Shown here in pieces: positions 33,658-48,600 of a stretch of DNA of 64,000 nt. The first letter of the stretch is position 1, and each line of letters begins with the position of its first letter. The translations under genes and the position numbers were made by a program. A model generated the notes under the pieces. That model was not told the origin of the DNA. It saw only the letters and a program-made list of their open reading frames with translations, and made no database searches. Source of the DNA: Enoplolaimus lenunculus (lineage: Eukaryota > Nematoda > Enoplea > Enoplida > Thoracostomopsidae); assembly GCA_030248215.1 (NCBI GenBank), contig JASANG010004131.1:310001-374000 (forward strand), written 5' to 3'.

Positions 33658-36600
33658 GTGAGCCAAATCTAGTTAAAATCTTTACGAAAAGGGATTGTTT
33701 TCAGTTGCGTTTTGGTGGCGAAATCCTTTTCACTTTAGAGCGATGTTTTTGTTTTCATTTAGGTTATATTGGATTTAGTCAGGGTCGAAACATGGTGGCA
33801 AACAGAATACTTCTGAACACTATTGATGGGTAGTTGAAACTCTTAGTGATATGGCCACTGTTTGCGGTATATTTATAATATTTAGGAGTAAATTGGAACT
33901 GTCGCTGACAAACCTGGTAATATTTGTGTAGTTGTGCCAGTTGTGGTGGATAATGTCCACATTGAAGAAGACCATGCAATTATGTAAATAGCACATTGGC
34001 ACCGGCTAAGGAGTAGTTGGGCTGAATAGCAGTGTGGCCTAATTGTGATGACGGTGAAACACTGTTGCATTTTACAAACTGTTAAAAATGATACTCATAC
34101 TTTTTAATGAGGGTACAGTAAAATTGCAATGTGGTGTTACGTTTTGTACCACGTGTTTGGTAAAGTTGTACATATTATACTTATGCCAACAGTCATCGTC
34201 GATTGTTGTTGTACGTACCGGGGTTCAACCGACCGCCAACAAATGTCAGAGCCGGGTATTTAAGAGTATATTTCAACAAAGCGTTAATCTTAAGTTAGTT
34301 TAGTACTATTTGCTGCGTATTAATATGTTCCGGATATTACAAAACTGCTTTTTAGTAAAAATACTAGCTATGCTTTAGTAAACATACTTTTGCACGACTC
34401 AATATTGGTACCAACTATATAAATTTATATATTATGCCAAGTTAATATCCTGTTTCGGTTCCGGTAAACAATGTACTATCCGGCTCCGGTTGTGTTATCT
34501 GGTAAAAATTAGTATCTGCTGTTGCACCCTGAACTTGTACTGATATTACTGCTCTAAAGATTTACTAGATTTCAAGGTCATTCCAGATCATGAACGTACA
34601 GAGAGCACGACACACGCGTTGGTAAAACTATACGAAAATATCGCTAACTGGGACAGATTAACTTCCGAGAAGGGCGTGGTGGTTCAACAATTTCGTGAAG
34701 CTGTGGATTCGCTGTTTAATCATTGTATTCGATTGCGCAGTACACGTTTGGTGACGGTGTTCTGCCAGGCAATGTTGAAGACATCGTTTGTGAGCAACGA
34801 TATAAAAACGGTAAGAATGGCTGTCTTTTCCTAAGACCCTTGACGGAGCTTTAATTTTGTCTATGACAAATTTAGATAAAATTTCTTAGCGAAGCAACTA
34901 GAAACCAAATTACTGACGCAAAAACTAAATTACTGACGCAAAAACTGTAAAACAAGCTTGATGTTCTTGCTGAAATTGCTTTTAATAGTAAAGACTGATG
35001 ATGCTTGTAACTAGTGAAATTACCATGCTTTAAAAATAAAGCCATGACTTAGTTGCTGTTATTTTTTGATAGGCTGTATTTTAGATAGAAGGATTGCAAC
35101 AATGTATTGAACGTTATTCTTCGCAGCAACCGGAATTGGGCACATTCAGGTTAGATTGTATCGAAGAGAACAAATTAGCGGAATGCTTATTGGTGGCGAT
35201 GTATTATTTTGCGGAAATGAAAAAGAATTTGAATAGGAATTCAGGTACTTAAATAAGTACTGAGCGGTGAGCACCTATCAACAGATACTTGGTTTTGTAA
35301 CTTAACAACCAGAGAACAATAAGCATCTAAACTTTACATGTTGTTGATCCACTCCTGTGCAGGTTTTCGGATACACAGATGCTATAGTCCACTCATTTGC
35401 GGACTTATTACTAACTGGCGAGCTATGCTACACACCGATAACGAATCCGGTAATTGAATTAAATTTTTCCGGAGAACAGCTGGAATTATTTTTTGTTGCG
35501 CTAGAATCATAAACTGAAAATAGTCGCTATTGCATATTTCATGTATGTACATTGTTTGCGTTAGCTATTTCATAATTAGCGTTTGTAGTGTTTAATGCTC
35601 GAAACGCAGATGCGTATGGAATCGCGATAACAATCTCGGTTCGAGTTGCGATTGTAATCGTGTTTACAAACAATACTTAGAAACTCATACTAGGAATTTG
35701 CTGATGCAGCCGCGGGCTTGACCGCAGTTATCTGTTGCATTTCAAATTGCGTTTCTGAGCGATTACATCAAAGTAGCGAGCAGTTTTGATTTTAACATTT
35801 TGTTTGGAACGCAGTCGCTATTGCACTTAATTATGTTAATGGTTGCAACACCAAACATACGTCTTTATTACTTTTGTTTTTCAGTAGATTTTGTTCGCAC
35901 GTCGTTGGTATCAAAATCTGTATTTGTATGTCGACTTTCTTCTGCGCTGTTAAAGTTGTTGATATCACAAATTGAATTGCAATCAGACGAAATGAACATT
36001 TGGATGGAGTATGTCTCGCTGTTTGATACCTTGCAAGAACCTCAGGTAATTTTGTCCCGGTTACGATCGTGGCACCCCGGTTTAAGCCTCCACAAGGGTA
36101 CACGCCGTCGGATACAATGTTTACTCAGGACTTTGTGGTCGGTCGTTGTCGATGCGTATTTAGGAATGTTAAATCACATAAGGTGTACCGTAAATGTTAA
36201 GTTTTAGTATGTTTGTGTACTGACTGCCTGTGTAATTGTTGCCAGAAAAAAAATTACTTGTTGATAATAACGGATTACACGCCGAATGAGCTTACTTCAC
36301 TATTTTTCAGAACAGTCGTTTAAATACTAAAACCAAATAAATTGATGAAACATTTTTCACTTTATTTATGAGCATGAATTAGTCCAAGAAGTTATTTCTC
36401 CGTCGAGCGATTCTTTTTGTTTTAGCATCACATCGTCAAACCGTATTTGACAAAATTTAAAACCCTTATTGATTATTTGCGAAGTAAAGTTTCCGTTTCA
36501 TACAGTGCTGAAAATAGTAAGTTCAGATTTCGCGTATTGTTCGTATTAGCAATTTTTGGAACATTAATTGCAGTTTTGATTTAAAATATGTACATAATGC

Positions 36601-39600
36601 CAATGCGCTAGTGTGCTAGCCTACATGTTGCTTAACGTAATTGCGCTTATTAATTTATGTGTATGCCTCCATCGTTTGCAAATGGAGTCACGGACTTTTT
36701 TAACTGGGCAGTAATTTTACATGCGTCTGAGTTCGTTGTTTTAAAATCTCGTTTGAGTTTTCTTTACTTACGATCAGTCACTTTTAGAGAAACGATTGCA
36801 GTCGCTTTTCAAATTGCGGTTGTAATAGCGTTTACAAGCGACTGCCAAAGCAACAGGTTGCAAAACAGAACTGAATTAAACCAGAATCGAAATTGGAACA
36901 GGTTTTTACTGCAATTGGAACTATAAATTTCAGAGCCTATACTTTTTACATTAGCGCTAAGAACTGATATAAGCGCCAGTTTATTATGAAACTTGTCGAA
37001 CTGCAGGCAAATTTTGCTCATAATTGCAAATAATATAATGCAGTATGTTAAAAACGATTAAAAATTACGATTCGTTTTGTACCTTCTGTCGGAATGTCAA
37101 CCGGAACCGGAACTGGCTTTGGATCAGAATTCTAACCGGAATGGGAATTCTGTTTGCACTCTGCTATGTAGGTAATTGTGGCTGCAGTAGGTGTTATGGT
37201 GGCATTAACAGCCAAAAGTTTTAGTCGCGTTTGCGAGGAGTTGCGTTCAAGGAACGCGCAGTTGCGTTTACTGCAGTTTAGTTAGTGACTAATGTTTGAG
37301 CTTAATGATATCTTGCATGCTGAAATTTAGGCGTGTTTCATTCAAGATATCTGCAATCAACAGTTCAAAGTGTCAGTGTATTTTGTTAGTTTTTTATTGG
37401 TCTGAGAGCGCGGCGCGCCACATGTTTATTGGGGATAAATTTTTGGTGTTTTATAATTAGCGCTTTATGCTTTGCGTTTCTGCTAGGTACGTTATCTATA
37501 TATGGACGCAAAACATTTCGTTTTAGGTACCCTGTCTCGACCTACAATTCATCCGCAACGTTAAAACTCATAATTTTTTGTATTTGCAGGAAGGTGAAGA
37601 AGGGTGAGAGGTCGGCTAGGGGAAGGGTTGGAGTGGGTGGAGCTGAAATTTCGCTGGGGGTCACTCGCTTGGTAGGGAAACGTCAGCATATTCGAACACT
37701 ACTTCTCCGTGCCGATTGTCGTTTGGATTGTCTAATTGATGTCAAAATTTTAATGATGGCACATTGCGTGTACAAATACTACTGTTAATTGTAATTTTAA
37801 CTTACCTTGGTAAAACGCTTGTAATAAATTTTTCTATTACAGGCATGTTGTGTTTCGATCTTTCGTGGTTACATGTTTTATTCCAATCTGGGTTTGTTCA
37901 TTTGAATAATGATATTGCTCATGAAATAATTGACATATACGTGACAATTCGGCCTAAAACTTTACCAGAAGCATCACTTGAACGGAATTTTGAGGTAAGC
38001 GGATTACAGGCTAATTTACATAATATGGTTAAGGTTTTGCTGTTTGTTTTTTCTAGGCTGTTTCTAATATTATTCGCAACAAATATATATGCATGGTTCA
38101 ATTTTTGTTTGCGGATTTTGATTAATTTTATTTCAGTTTGTTCGGTCGTCTGTATTACCAGTGATGCTCAGCGATCGATATTTGTTAAGGTAACCTCCGC
38201 AAACGGACTTTATTATTGCGCTATGTATTTTTTGTCACACATTAAGTTTAATGAAAACATCTCATATTTCTATGCGACAAAGCTGTGGTTTCCCTACTAT
38301 GGGAGCTCTACCACAATTCCAGTTCTCCAGCTCCGACCCTTCTTCCGGTAAATTTTAAGGCACAATAAATTAACTTTTCATCCAACCCCACACTAACTTC
38401 GCTTATCCTCAACTTCGCTCTAGAAGAAGATAGGGCTTGCCACCACAGGCTAGTTGTAGTCTAGTGAAACCCCACAAGATGAAACATTGTATGTATGCAG
38501 TGTGTAAGATTTGTTCCGTATTGCTTAGAAAACGTTGTCATATATCTAAGGGAACGTTTTGAATACGTTAATGACTCGTTGTAAAACTCATCATTTTTAA
38601 GTTAAAGTGTTAATTTGCGCATGAATATTTCTTTTAGAGCGTATTCTTTCTGACCATTATTGATATTCAGTTTTCGACTTATTCTCTAAATTGTTCAATT
38701 AGGCAGTATCCCGACTTTAAGCAGCACAAAAACTGGATCCTACGTGTTTAAGCGAAGCGCTAACCAGTATAGCGAATCCGCGCTACTTTCTTTTTGCACA
38801 ATATTTATGCCAGTGCATTTTAATCAGTTCTAGTCTTTTTGTTCGTTTTATGTTTCATTTTAGCTGTCGCGATAATCATGGTATGAGACAAAAACTTCAT
38901 GAGGTAGTCTCGTTTTGTCAGGAACTGATGAAAGTTCCGAGCACATACGGTACGTTGCTGAGAGTTTTATCTGCAGCTAACTGTGGCCCAGCAGGTAGGC
39001 ACACATTATGTTCTCTGGATGTTGGTAGGAGTAGGTCACCGTACTCAACAATTTTCTCGAATATTGCGATGGTGTTTTTTGCAAACTATTTTCAAACAGA
39101 AAAAAATTGATTAGGTTTTTGTTTGCACTTTGTGTAGTTTCTTAAATAAAGATTAACCACAAAATGTTTATGAGTCATGAATTACGTACTTTGTTTTAAA
39201 ACATTTACAGTCACAGACAGAACTAAGGTTCGTCGCGATCGCATTACAAACCACGGCTCTGATCGCGACCGCTCGTTGCTTGAACTCTGTCGCTCGCAAA
39301 CGTGAATTGAATTGCTCGGATTTGCTGCGGCGTTAATTGCGACGGTGTTTGAGACGCAACTGATTCGCTGTCATAAGCCGCGACCAGTTGCGTGTGAAAT
39401 GAATTCAAATACGATTAAAAACCGCGATTACAGACGCAATTTCTCGAGGAATCAGCGCACTTAACTCTGTCTGTTCTTATCTCTGTTGCTTCTTTCACAG
39501 CAGCAAGTTGTTCTTCACTCTAGACCTTACTGTTAGTGCTATGTGCGAAATGCAATGTAAAAGTGGTGCCGCGTGTGTGTTGCAAGCTGAAATACTGTTC

Positions 39601-42600
39601 CGAATGGAGTTTGAACGATGTATGTCGGCGCAACAACTTATAAGTGTCAGGTCAGATGCTATTTAAAGGTGATCTTAAGTAGGGTGGTGCTGTCATACTT
39701 GTTGTGCGGTGGTGTCGTGATGGTCGGTGACGGATGGTGTGGCATGAGATTACTGCCGCCCGAGAACCTTCACCTCGCAGATTTTTTGGTGAATGGTAGA
39801 AAATTCGAATACTAGCGAAGAGGGTAACCAACAAGCCAAATTTACTGGAATCGGCACCGGGTGCAGCATATAATATTAACTCCCTTGACAATTAACTCTC
39901 CAGTTTATATTATATAATATTGTAATATTGCCGAGAGAGTTTATTATCAAGGGATAGTAATACTGACATTTTGACAGAAAAATTCCGGATCCGACATTTG
40001 CATAAATGCCGGATAAAGTATCCGGACTAAAATGATTTATTACCAATGTACTTATCCAAGCTGTCGCTTTCCAAATTAAGTATTGGAAGTAAACATAAAA
40101 TTGGATTGATTATTGCTCGTTTAGCTCGCGAGGTCTTTTCAGCTAATTCGTACACGGAGATATTTTGTTCGAATCGGTTGACATCACTTATTATACGTAT
40201 ATGTGTTTCAATATATTTTATACGAACGATATTTGGGCTGCCAGTAATGTTTCGACCACTCCGAGGTGCTTCTCGGTTGCGTAAAGGTACAAAACGATAA
40301 GCTACATATAATTTTTGTGGTGTCATCCTTCGGAACCCCACGTGGGTGGATCTAGATGTATTCTACTATCGGAGCTGCGCCAAGTTTCTCGCTCACGAGT
40401 TCTGCATCCTTCATTGTTTTTCTCTGAGCCTTGTGCTAGCTTTTGAATAATTTACTGGTACATACATGTCAGAACTTATTTTGCTCGTTACGCGCACTCG
40501 CAAAAGCGTTACAGGACTCTTGTTGTTCACGTATCAAGCGTTTGCAATCCGTGGCTGCGAAAAGTTGCGCTTCATTGTATTTTGCAAGCAGTGTTGAAGT
40601 CAATTCTGCTGAACCGTGTTAATAGCTGCAAAGATTGTAGTCGGCAGGAACTGCTACAGTCGTTTGTTAACCTACTGCAAGAGCTTCCGTCGGATGTGTT
40701 TTTGACGCGGCATATTAACGATATTGCTGAAGCGTATATCGCCCTAAAACAAGCAGGTGAGGTGTGAGAAAAAATTTTGCCCTGAAAAATATACCTGGTG
40801 TACGCGTGATATTGTCGAAGTCGCATAATGACGGTAGTTAGTGACGGAAGGCAAAATAAGTACAGGGAAAGTTTTTGTTACACAATTCGCAAGTGCGTTA
40901 TATTCTGCTGCTATATCCGTGGTGTCTTCAAGTTTGATCACTTGTTTACTTCCCCTACACTAATGTTAATTTAATAAAAGGCGAAAATCCCCCACAGTGT
41001 TTTCATTATTACATTATCACGTTCTTGGGTTCAAGCTAAAGTTTAGGCTCAGGCTTAGGCATAAGCTTGGGCTTCTTCGCAGGCTTTGGTTTACGGTCAG
41101 GTTTGTTATGTGTTGGGGACGTAAACAAGTGACACAGTTTGCAAACAGCAGCCTCAACTTTAATTTATTTTAATGTAGTATGTTATTAATAATTATTATT
41201 AAGAAGATGAGCACTTAAATTTAGTCAACATTTTAGCGCTTTGCTTACTAGCGTTGTGTTATTTATCGCTCTCTGTTTGTGCGTCGTTTATATTTGAAAC
41301 AGACCGGACAAGAAGATATAGGGAAATGTGACATACATAAGAGTCTAAAGATGCTTCATAGATGCATAACAGGGTGCGAACGGAATTCTAATTCCGATTG
41401 AAATTCCGATCATAATTGAGTTTCGATTTTACTGCCGATTGCAGGTATAATCGGAATCGATATTGAAATTTTACATTTCGTCTGCAGTATTATTTTTTCG
41501 CCATGCTTCTTTCTTAATTAGTGATTCTGCTATTTTTAACCGTGGATAACATGTTTACGTAAAATCTGTAAAGCAAAAACTGCACTGAACACTCTGAAAC
41601 AGTTATTTTGCAACGATGGACACAAATAAAAAAAATCACAAGGATCGCCAAGTCAGAAAAACTATTGGCATATCTCTAGTTCCAATTCTAATTCCGGTTT
41701 AATATTTCGAAGCCGATAGGATTCAGTTCCGTTTTGCACCATGATACTCTGGTATTACAGGACGGAATGTTTTTGGAGTAACGTCTTAATGTATCTAGTG
41801 CTGTTGCAGGCGAAATTTGTTGAAACGTACGATGTAGATATAACTCCGGTTTGATTACAGAATTAGTCGCTTAGTGTGCAACTTTCGAACTTTGTATTTG
41901 CGTAATATTAGCATGTGTGTATTACAAGTGTTAACATTTCGTTTCAGGTACCAGCGGATTGCAGGAAACGTTGCCTACTGAAAAACAGTCATCTTACTCT
42001 TCTGAATTATGGCTGAAAATTTGCGCCAGCATTTTATTAGACGAGAACATTATATCGGATGTCAACAACTGGATAAACACCGTAGATGTGCAGTCAGAAA
42101 CCACAATATCCGCTGCTGCGAAGTGCATTGATCTTATCAAGAATGTTAAGTTCAGGGATGGGAGTTTCAGTTAAATTGTTGAGGCCGACAGGGCGACAGA
42201 GGCTGAGACAACGTGACTCCTAATAATTTTCTAGATTTGAGACAGAGTCTCCCATCGTCAAAGCTATATATGCATGAATTCTGTTTTTACTGCTGAGCTT
42301 TTTAGTTATTTCACTGACAGACTCAAATTTAAGTAACGTTTTTTAAAAAAATTTTCTATGTGTTCAGCTGTCTTTAATCTTAACTGTGCTTTTTGTGAGC
42401 CCATTCGCTAATCAAATGCTGAAAACGTACTGCAGTCGCAATTTCAATGTGTGTGCTTATGTGCGTTATGATTGCAAATACTAGGTTTAACCCTTTGCAT
42501 TGGATAGATGGGATAAATTTATTGTATGTGAAGTTAAGAAAACGATAACTTGTGTATGTTGGTGATGATAAGATGGCACTGGCGTTTCAGTGTAAAAACG

Positions 42601-45600
42601 TGAATAGTAGGCATTGGCTGAGTTCCTGAAATCTTAATCTTATACATCCTCAATAACATGCGTACAGGGCGTGGAAAACGAAAAATTCATTTACGGACGG
42701 TACATTTTGATTAAAATTAATTCCACAAGTGACTTCAATTTTATTTATCTCATGTAATGAATGCGATCCGAAAATTTAAAATCAATACCACATCACTATA
42801 TTAAACTATGTTTGACTTTTTTACTGTTGTATACTTAATTTTACTCAATTCTCAACTCAATTCCATACGTGGCATTTATAAATTTCTACTTTTCTGTACT
42901 GTTTAAAATTGCTAAATTTAAATAAAGTCAATTCCACAACACCCTAAAATAAAAGTGGTTAATTTTGTGGAGTGGAAAAAAGGTCAATTCGAGGATGTGT
43001 CAATAATTTACAAAATCAATTCCTGATGTCGCGACGTTTTAATTAATGCGTAGTATAGAATTGCATTTTTGATTTGACATTTAATTTTGTGAAGGAACAA
43101 AGTGTACGGTCAGATAAATTATGGCCGTGTACGGAATTGAAAACATTATCCGGTGTGCAATTTTGTACCTTAAGACATTATCGAATATACTTATTGGCAC
43201 AGTAATAGAATAGAACCTGAACATATGCTATGCTGTAATTTAATCATTTACAGTATCCAAATATTAATTGGTCGTATTAATACATTGTCTATCCGGGTTA
43301 AGGTAGATTGGAAGCCAATCAGCGATGACGTTGGTGGGTGGTGTATCGATGCAGGTGGTTTACATTACATTGCTGTCAGATGTACATATTTTGTCGGGTG
43401 GACAGGACAAAATTTTCTGTAGTTATACTTAAGTAATTACGTAAGTCGCCGACTTAAGAAGTAAATACTTAGCTTTTTGGATAAAACATAAACGCCAAAT
43501 GTGAGCCATTGGTTGGGTATCCGAAATCTTACTTAAGTATTTACTTAAGTTACGCTTACGTAATTGCATACTCGAGTAGCCGACGTAAGTAAATACTTAG
43601 CTTTTTGAACAAAAACAAATAAATGCCAAAATTAAACCAGTGTGATAACCAGGAAGCATTAATTTTGCTAAACTGATAGTCTGTAACATCATAATTGGTC
43701 AGTGACTTAAGTACTTAACTTAAGCACACTTTTAAAAACGACAATGTGGTTAAGGAATTACTTAGCACGTACTTAGGTATTAAATCTCATTAAGTATGGT
43801 TTCAGAAACCCTGCTATTAACTTGTGCGAAGGTGTGTTTGCAATGTGCGCTTTTAAGCGTATAAATTAAAAATCCATGCGTAACAACAGACGAAAAACTG
43901 TTGTTCTGTTGGATGGTGGCATGTTTGTTTAGGGACAGGAATTTCTGTTATATATTATTTTTGAAGCAAGTTTTCGAGATTTACACAGGTTGTTTTAGCT
44001 GCCAAGGGTTCAGCACTTGAAAAACTAACGTGGATGCGTAAAATGTTTGATGGTATGCTAGCAGCACGTACATTGAAAACGAACATTTCTGGCTTTGTAA
44101 GTAACAGGTTGGATCGCTGAAATCCTACTGATATGTTTAATTAAATTTTGTGAAGTATGTACTTACTACTTCACCGACTTAAGTGAATACTTAATTTTTT
44201 GGACAAAAACATGGAAGCGTCAGTGTTGTGTCAGTTCCACCAAAAGGAACGGATAGTTTTATTCTATGTCTAGCAGGTACCTATAATCTACAGTCTTAAT
44301 TAGGTAGTGGAGTTTGCAACAGGTTAAATACGATCAGCGAAAACGAAAAATTAGCTAAATACTTGTTTAGCGTACGCTTACTACAAAGTATAAGGTTTAG
44401 GTTAGTCGGGTTTCAAAAACAAAAGTGCAAAGATTAATGCAAAAGCATGTTTCGTTTTCGGGACTTGAAAAATGTCCACCTAGAAGTTTGTTACTGTGGT
44501 ATTATTTGTCGTTAAAATTGAGTTTGTGCTTACGTATGATCGAAACAGTTTGTCGTATGATGTCGGGATAATGGTTTTATCAAGCTATCAAGATTATATA
44601 TTTAATGAATTAGGATGATGCTGATGATCAGGATAGGTCGGTGGAAAAATATTGCTCGATCATCAATATCGCAACATTGGACTCCGTGCACAGCTGCGTA
44701 CATACGTTTCTTATCGCAGTTAAACAGGTTAGTATGTTGTTGTTGTTGTTGTCGTGGCCGTCAGTGTCGTCCAGCAGAGCGGTTATAGATCAAGAAGTTG
44801 AGCGACCTCGACCGGTTTTCGCCATAGGTCCTCAGGTATCAGCGTTGTGGGTTTTGCATTGCAGTTGAAGAGATGTATGGTGTTGTGTGGTGTAGACCCG
44901 CAGTTCGGACATTTGTCTGGGATTGTTGCATCAATCCTGTGCCGGTAGCTGTGCAGCAGGAAGGAGTATCCCGATCGTAATTGTGTTATCCTTGAACGCT
45001 TGGCTCGGTCCAGTTTCATTTCTGAGACGTCGATTGGAGGTGGTGGGTACCCTCCCAGTACCACCTGATTGCGGTATTATTGCAACATCTTTGCAGGAAT
45101 ATATTGTATATTATAAAGAGAAACTTTTTTATATTCTAGAGACAGCTCAAAACTTCACGAAGTATTCACATTCTGGCCACTGCTTTACGACGTCTTCAGC
45201 TGTCATCAGATGTGACCCATTCTTATTGTATAGAATGGGAAGACTGGAAGTATATGCTGAGCGTAGTATCACGCAAAAGGTGCGTTATTATATTGTTGAA
45301 TTTATTTTTAGTTTGTCATCCAATGGATTCTAGGATCAGGTCTAACTGGAAACACGACGTAAAGTGGCCTTTCTTTCATTCGCCTAATATGCCGTCTCCC
45401 ACTACGTTTTTTGGTTACTAAAGTTGTTCGGAAGTATTTTATACAATGAACTCTAATGCACTTATATGCAACCTTTTGACCATCATGCTTCTGCATTGAA
45501 TTTAGAAACCACACTGTGTAGATAGAATTAAGCGAAATCGCGGTTGCGTTCCAAACCTCTATTCTGGTCGCGATTGTTCTTATGTTACGTGATTACAAGC

Positions 45601-48600
45601 ACACTTTGAAACGCGACTGCAATCGCGTTTCTATTCGTGACTGGTCGCGACTATAGAACAATTCAAACGCGATGTATCGACAATAGGCGCCGTTTACTGC
45701 ACGCTTAAATCTGTGTGACCAAACGACGTTGTTATTCGCATAACAGAGTTGCTCAAATTCTGCCAAAATTTAGTTTGAAAATTTCAAAATATGTTTTGTT
45801 TTATAGCGTTTTGCCGGCCCAATACTTATTTGAGTGGGGTCGTTTTAATAGGTTGGCCTGGAGTTCAACCAAGCAGAATTTCCCGACTATGGCACTTGGA
45901 AAGTAGCCTTTCTCGATACACCAGGCGGCAAACATGGCTATTTTGCGCGATATTATAGTGATTTTTGTGTTAAGTGCTGCAAACAGTGGGACCAAACAGA
46001 TTTTTGGATTGGGTTGGACCTAAGTCGGGGAGGCAACTCTACACGCGTACTGGGTAAATGTCAGCTGCGCGCGTAGTTTTTGGTCTCAGTTCGAGCTGGG
46101 AGCGGCTCTTATGTTATAGCGCTAAAGCACAGTACAAAAATTCTTCGCAACATATTGAGAGCATCCTCTTGAAAATATGATTTTTTATGACCTTGTTGTA
46201 TACATACTTAATTTGCAGCAATTTGGGGTATGTACAGTCATGGACAGAATTAAGCGTACAGCAATCGCGACGGAGTCCACGGTTACGAATTTTTAACCGA
46301 TATTGAATTTCTTGCTTGGGAGAGTTACGTTTAGTCTAGAGTTGGGTGCTTCCGGATATTCATTTACCGGATACCAGAACCGGATACGGATATTAAATTT
46401 TTTACCGGAAACAGGAACCGGATACCGGATATTGTATATATTGAAATAATTTATTTTTCGCTGTATTTTTAGCGTGCTCAAGGTTTTCGTCTGTAATAAA
46501 CTTTCTAATAGCTGCTGATATACTGAATTAATACAAAAATGCGTTTAACTCTCGCCCGCTTAAGTTAAAAATAACTGAAACGTATCGAAACCTGAACTTC
46601 TTGATTTGCCCAGAAATGTGATCGCAGCCAGATATTAAATACGCTTACTTGTAAAAAGCATTTTATGATACTCGGCACCACGACTGTAAATATCCGGTAT
46701 CCGGTAGGTTTATACCGGATACCGGTACCGGATACGGATATCAGTTTTTGCCGGATAATAAACCGGATCCGGATTTCCGGTCGCACCCTTAGAGACATGA
46801 CACCATTCCCGTTTCAAATCGCGGTGCGTTTATTAGCGGTTGAAGACCTAATGCTAGCGGCTGAAGTCGCGATTATGGTTTCAGTGATTGCGTTTAAGAA
46901 ACAAGCAGTTTCGGTCGAGAACTGCGGTTTGGAACGCTTTTGCGATTACACTTAATTTTTAACGTAACCGTATGTTGCATAATGACAGTTTTCAGGGCAC
47001 AACTTGACACCAATCGACATTACCAAGATTTGTGTATTATAATGAGTCATGCGGTAACAAATAGATCATTCTGCACTGCTGTTGACAATCATGCATTGTC
47101 CGATATTGTTGAGCTGTTCTGCAATGCAGTTTCTACGGTCACAGGACGTGATATATTGCTGATATTCGAATGTTTGCAACTCGTTTTATCGTCAGATGTA
47201 AGAAAAAATTTACTGATAAGCTTTAAGTTGAAGTATTAACTTATATTTGCGAAGTAGAGTTTTCAATTGATTTGTTTTCGGTGTTTGGTTGAATAAAAAA
47301 ATCCAGCTTGGTGTTCGTGATCCTGTTACGGCAAAATTTACTTCGTGTTTCTAGTTTTAGCATGGTTAGAGAAGACAAATCATGAACTCAGTTAGTTCGA
47401 AAGCCCTTGTGAAGTCAGAATAGTAACAAAATACTATGAAGTACTACTAAATTAGCGTGATTATGGTTTACTTATCATTGAAGTATGCACTCCGTATCCG
47501 GGCCGGTATCCGACTGTGGCTCCGGCTAAATATTTTAATATTCGGTTGTGGCTCCGGTATTTTTTGTTATCCTACCTGCACACTGAAAGTTATTTATGTT
47601 GGGTAATTTACTTGCATGAGCTGTGAGTTATACTGCTGCTCAAGTTGCCATTGTTTATCATCACCATAATATGCGTAGAATTCGAATAAAGAACTCTAAT
47701 CTTGTTTTGATTGTTATTCGGTTCTGTTCCAGTTAATTTAAACCCTGTAATTTGGTGTCAGAATCTGTGAAATACATAGCATAAAGATTTAAATAACAGG
47801 ATGATATTCGATAAAGTGGTATATTCTTAAGCGTAGTTGTTTGGTTAGCGTCGAAACGAGTTTTACCTATGTATTTATTCTTACCTCAGCTTATATTGGA
47901 CAAACTGCCTGAGGAAACATTCACAGAGCTTCTGGATATGAGCATTACATGTTGCAACGATAATCGAAATTCTGAATTGTATCAGCTGACTTTACAAAGT
48001 ATTGCGACAACTTTCGTTACAATGAAAATAGCTTTTCGATTTGGTAAATGTATCAGAGAAGTAAGAAAAATGTGTAATATACATGTGCGTTTTAGAATCG
48101 CTTTTTGCTTGCGCAACATTACTCTTTAATGTTGTATTCGGGTTCGGCCATCTAATCAAGTTATTCCGGGCGTTTGTGGCCCTAAATTTGAAGTGCAGCA
48201 CTTTACTTAAAAATTTCGAGTCTGTGGTATCTTTTGTTTTATTAAAAATCTGATTCTCCTCGAGTAACATATTTTCAAAAATGCTGAATCTGGTTGCAGT
48301 AAACAACAAAATTAAGTGCGCAGTAGTCGCGATTGCATCAGCCGCGTTTCAAATCGTGGCTGACACCGCGTTTGCAAACGATGCAAAATTTAGATAAGGC
48401 AATAGCAGCTCCGGTCTTGGTTATGATCACAGTAAGCGCGAGCGGCTTAAATTGCGTTCGCAAGCGATTGCTTTCGAGAAACAAGCAATCGCGGTCCAAT
48501 GTGTACTTGGCACAGATTGGCGATGTTATAATGCTATGATTTGGTGCATGCTCGTTTTTGCTTCTATATATTTATCGTTTGCAGCTGAGTGCTTATTAAT

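Noticed and set aside
37764-38351. Single open frame of 195 codons as one exon
   Set aside because: Only 37843-37994 and 38137-38189 (the latter in another frame) fit the TARBP1 phases and similarity. The rest is intron.
45087-45139. Earlier acceptor (TTTGCAG at 45094) for TARBP1 exon 14
   Set aside because: The required reading frame is closed upstream of 45140. Only the AG at 45138-45139 or at 45144-45145 keeps the phase.
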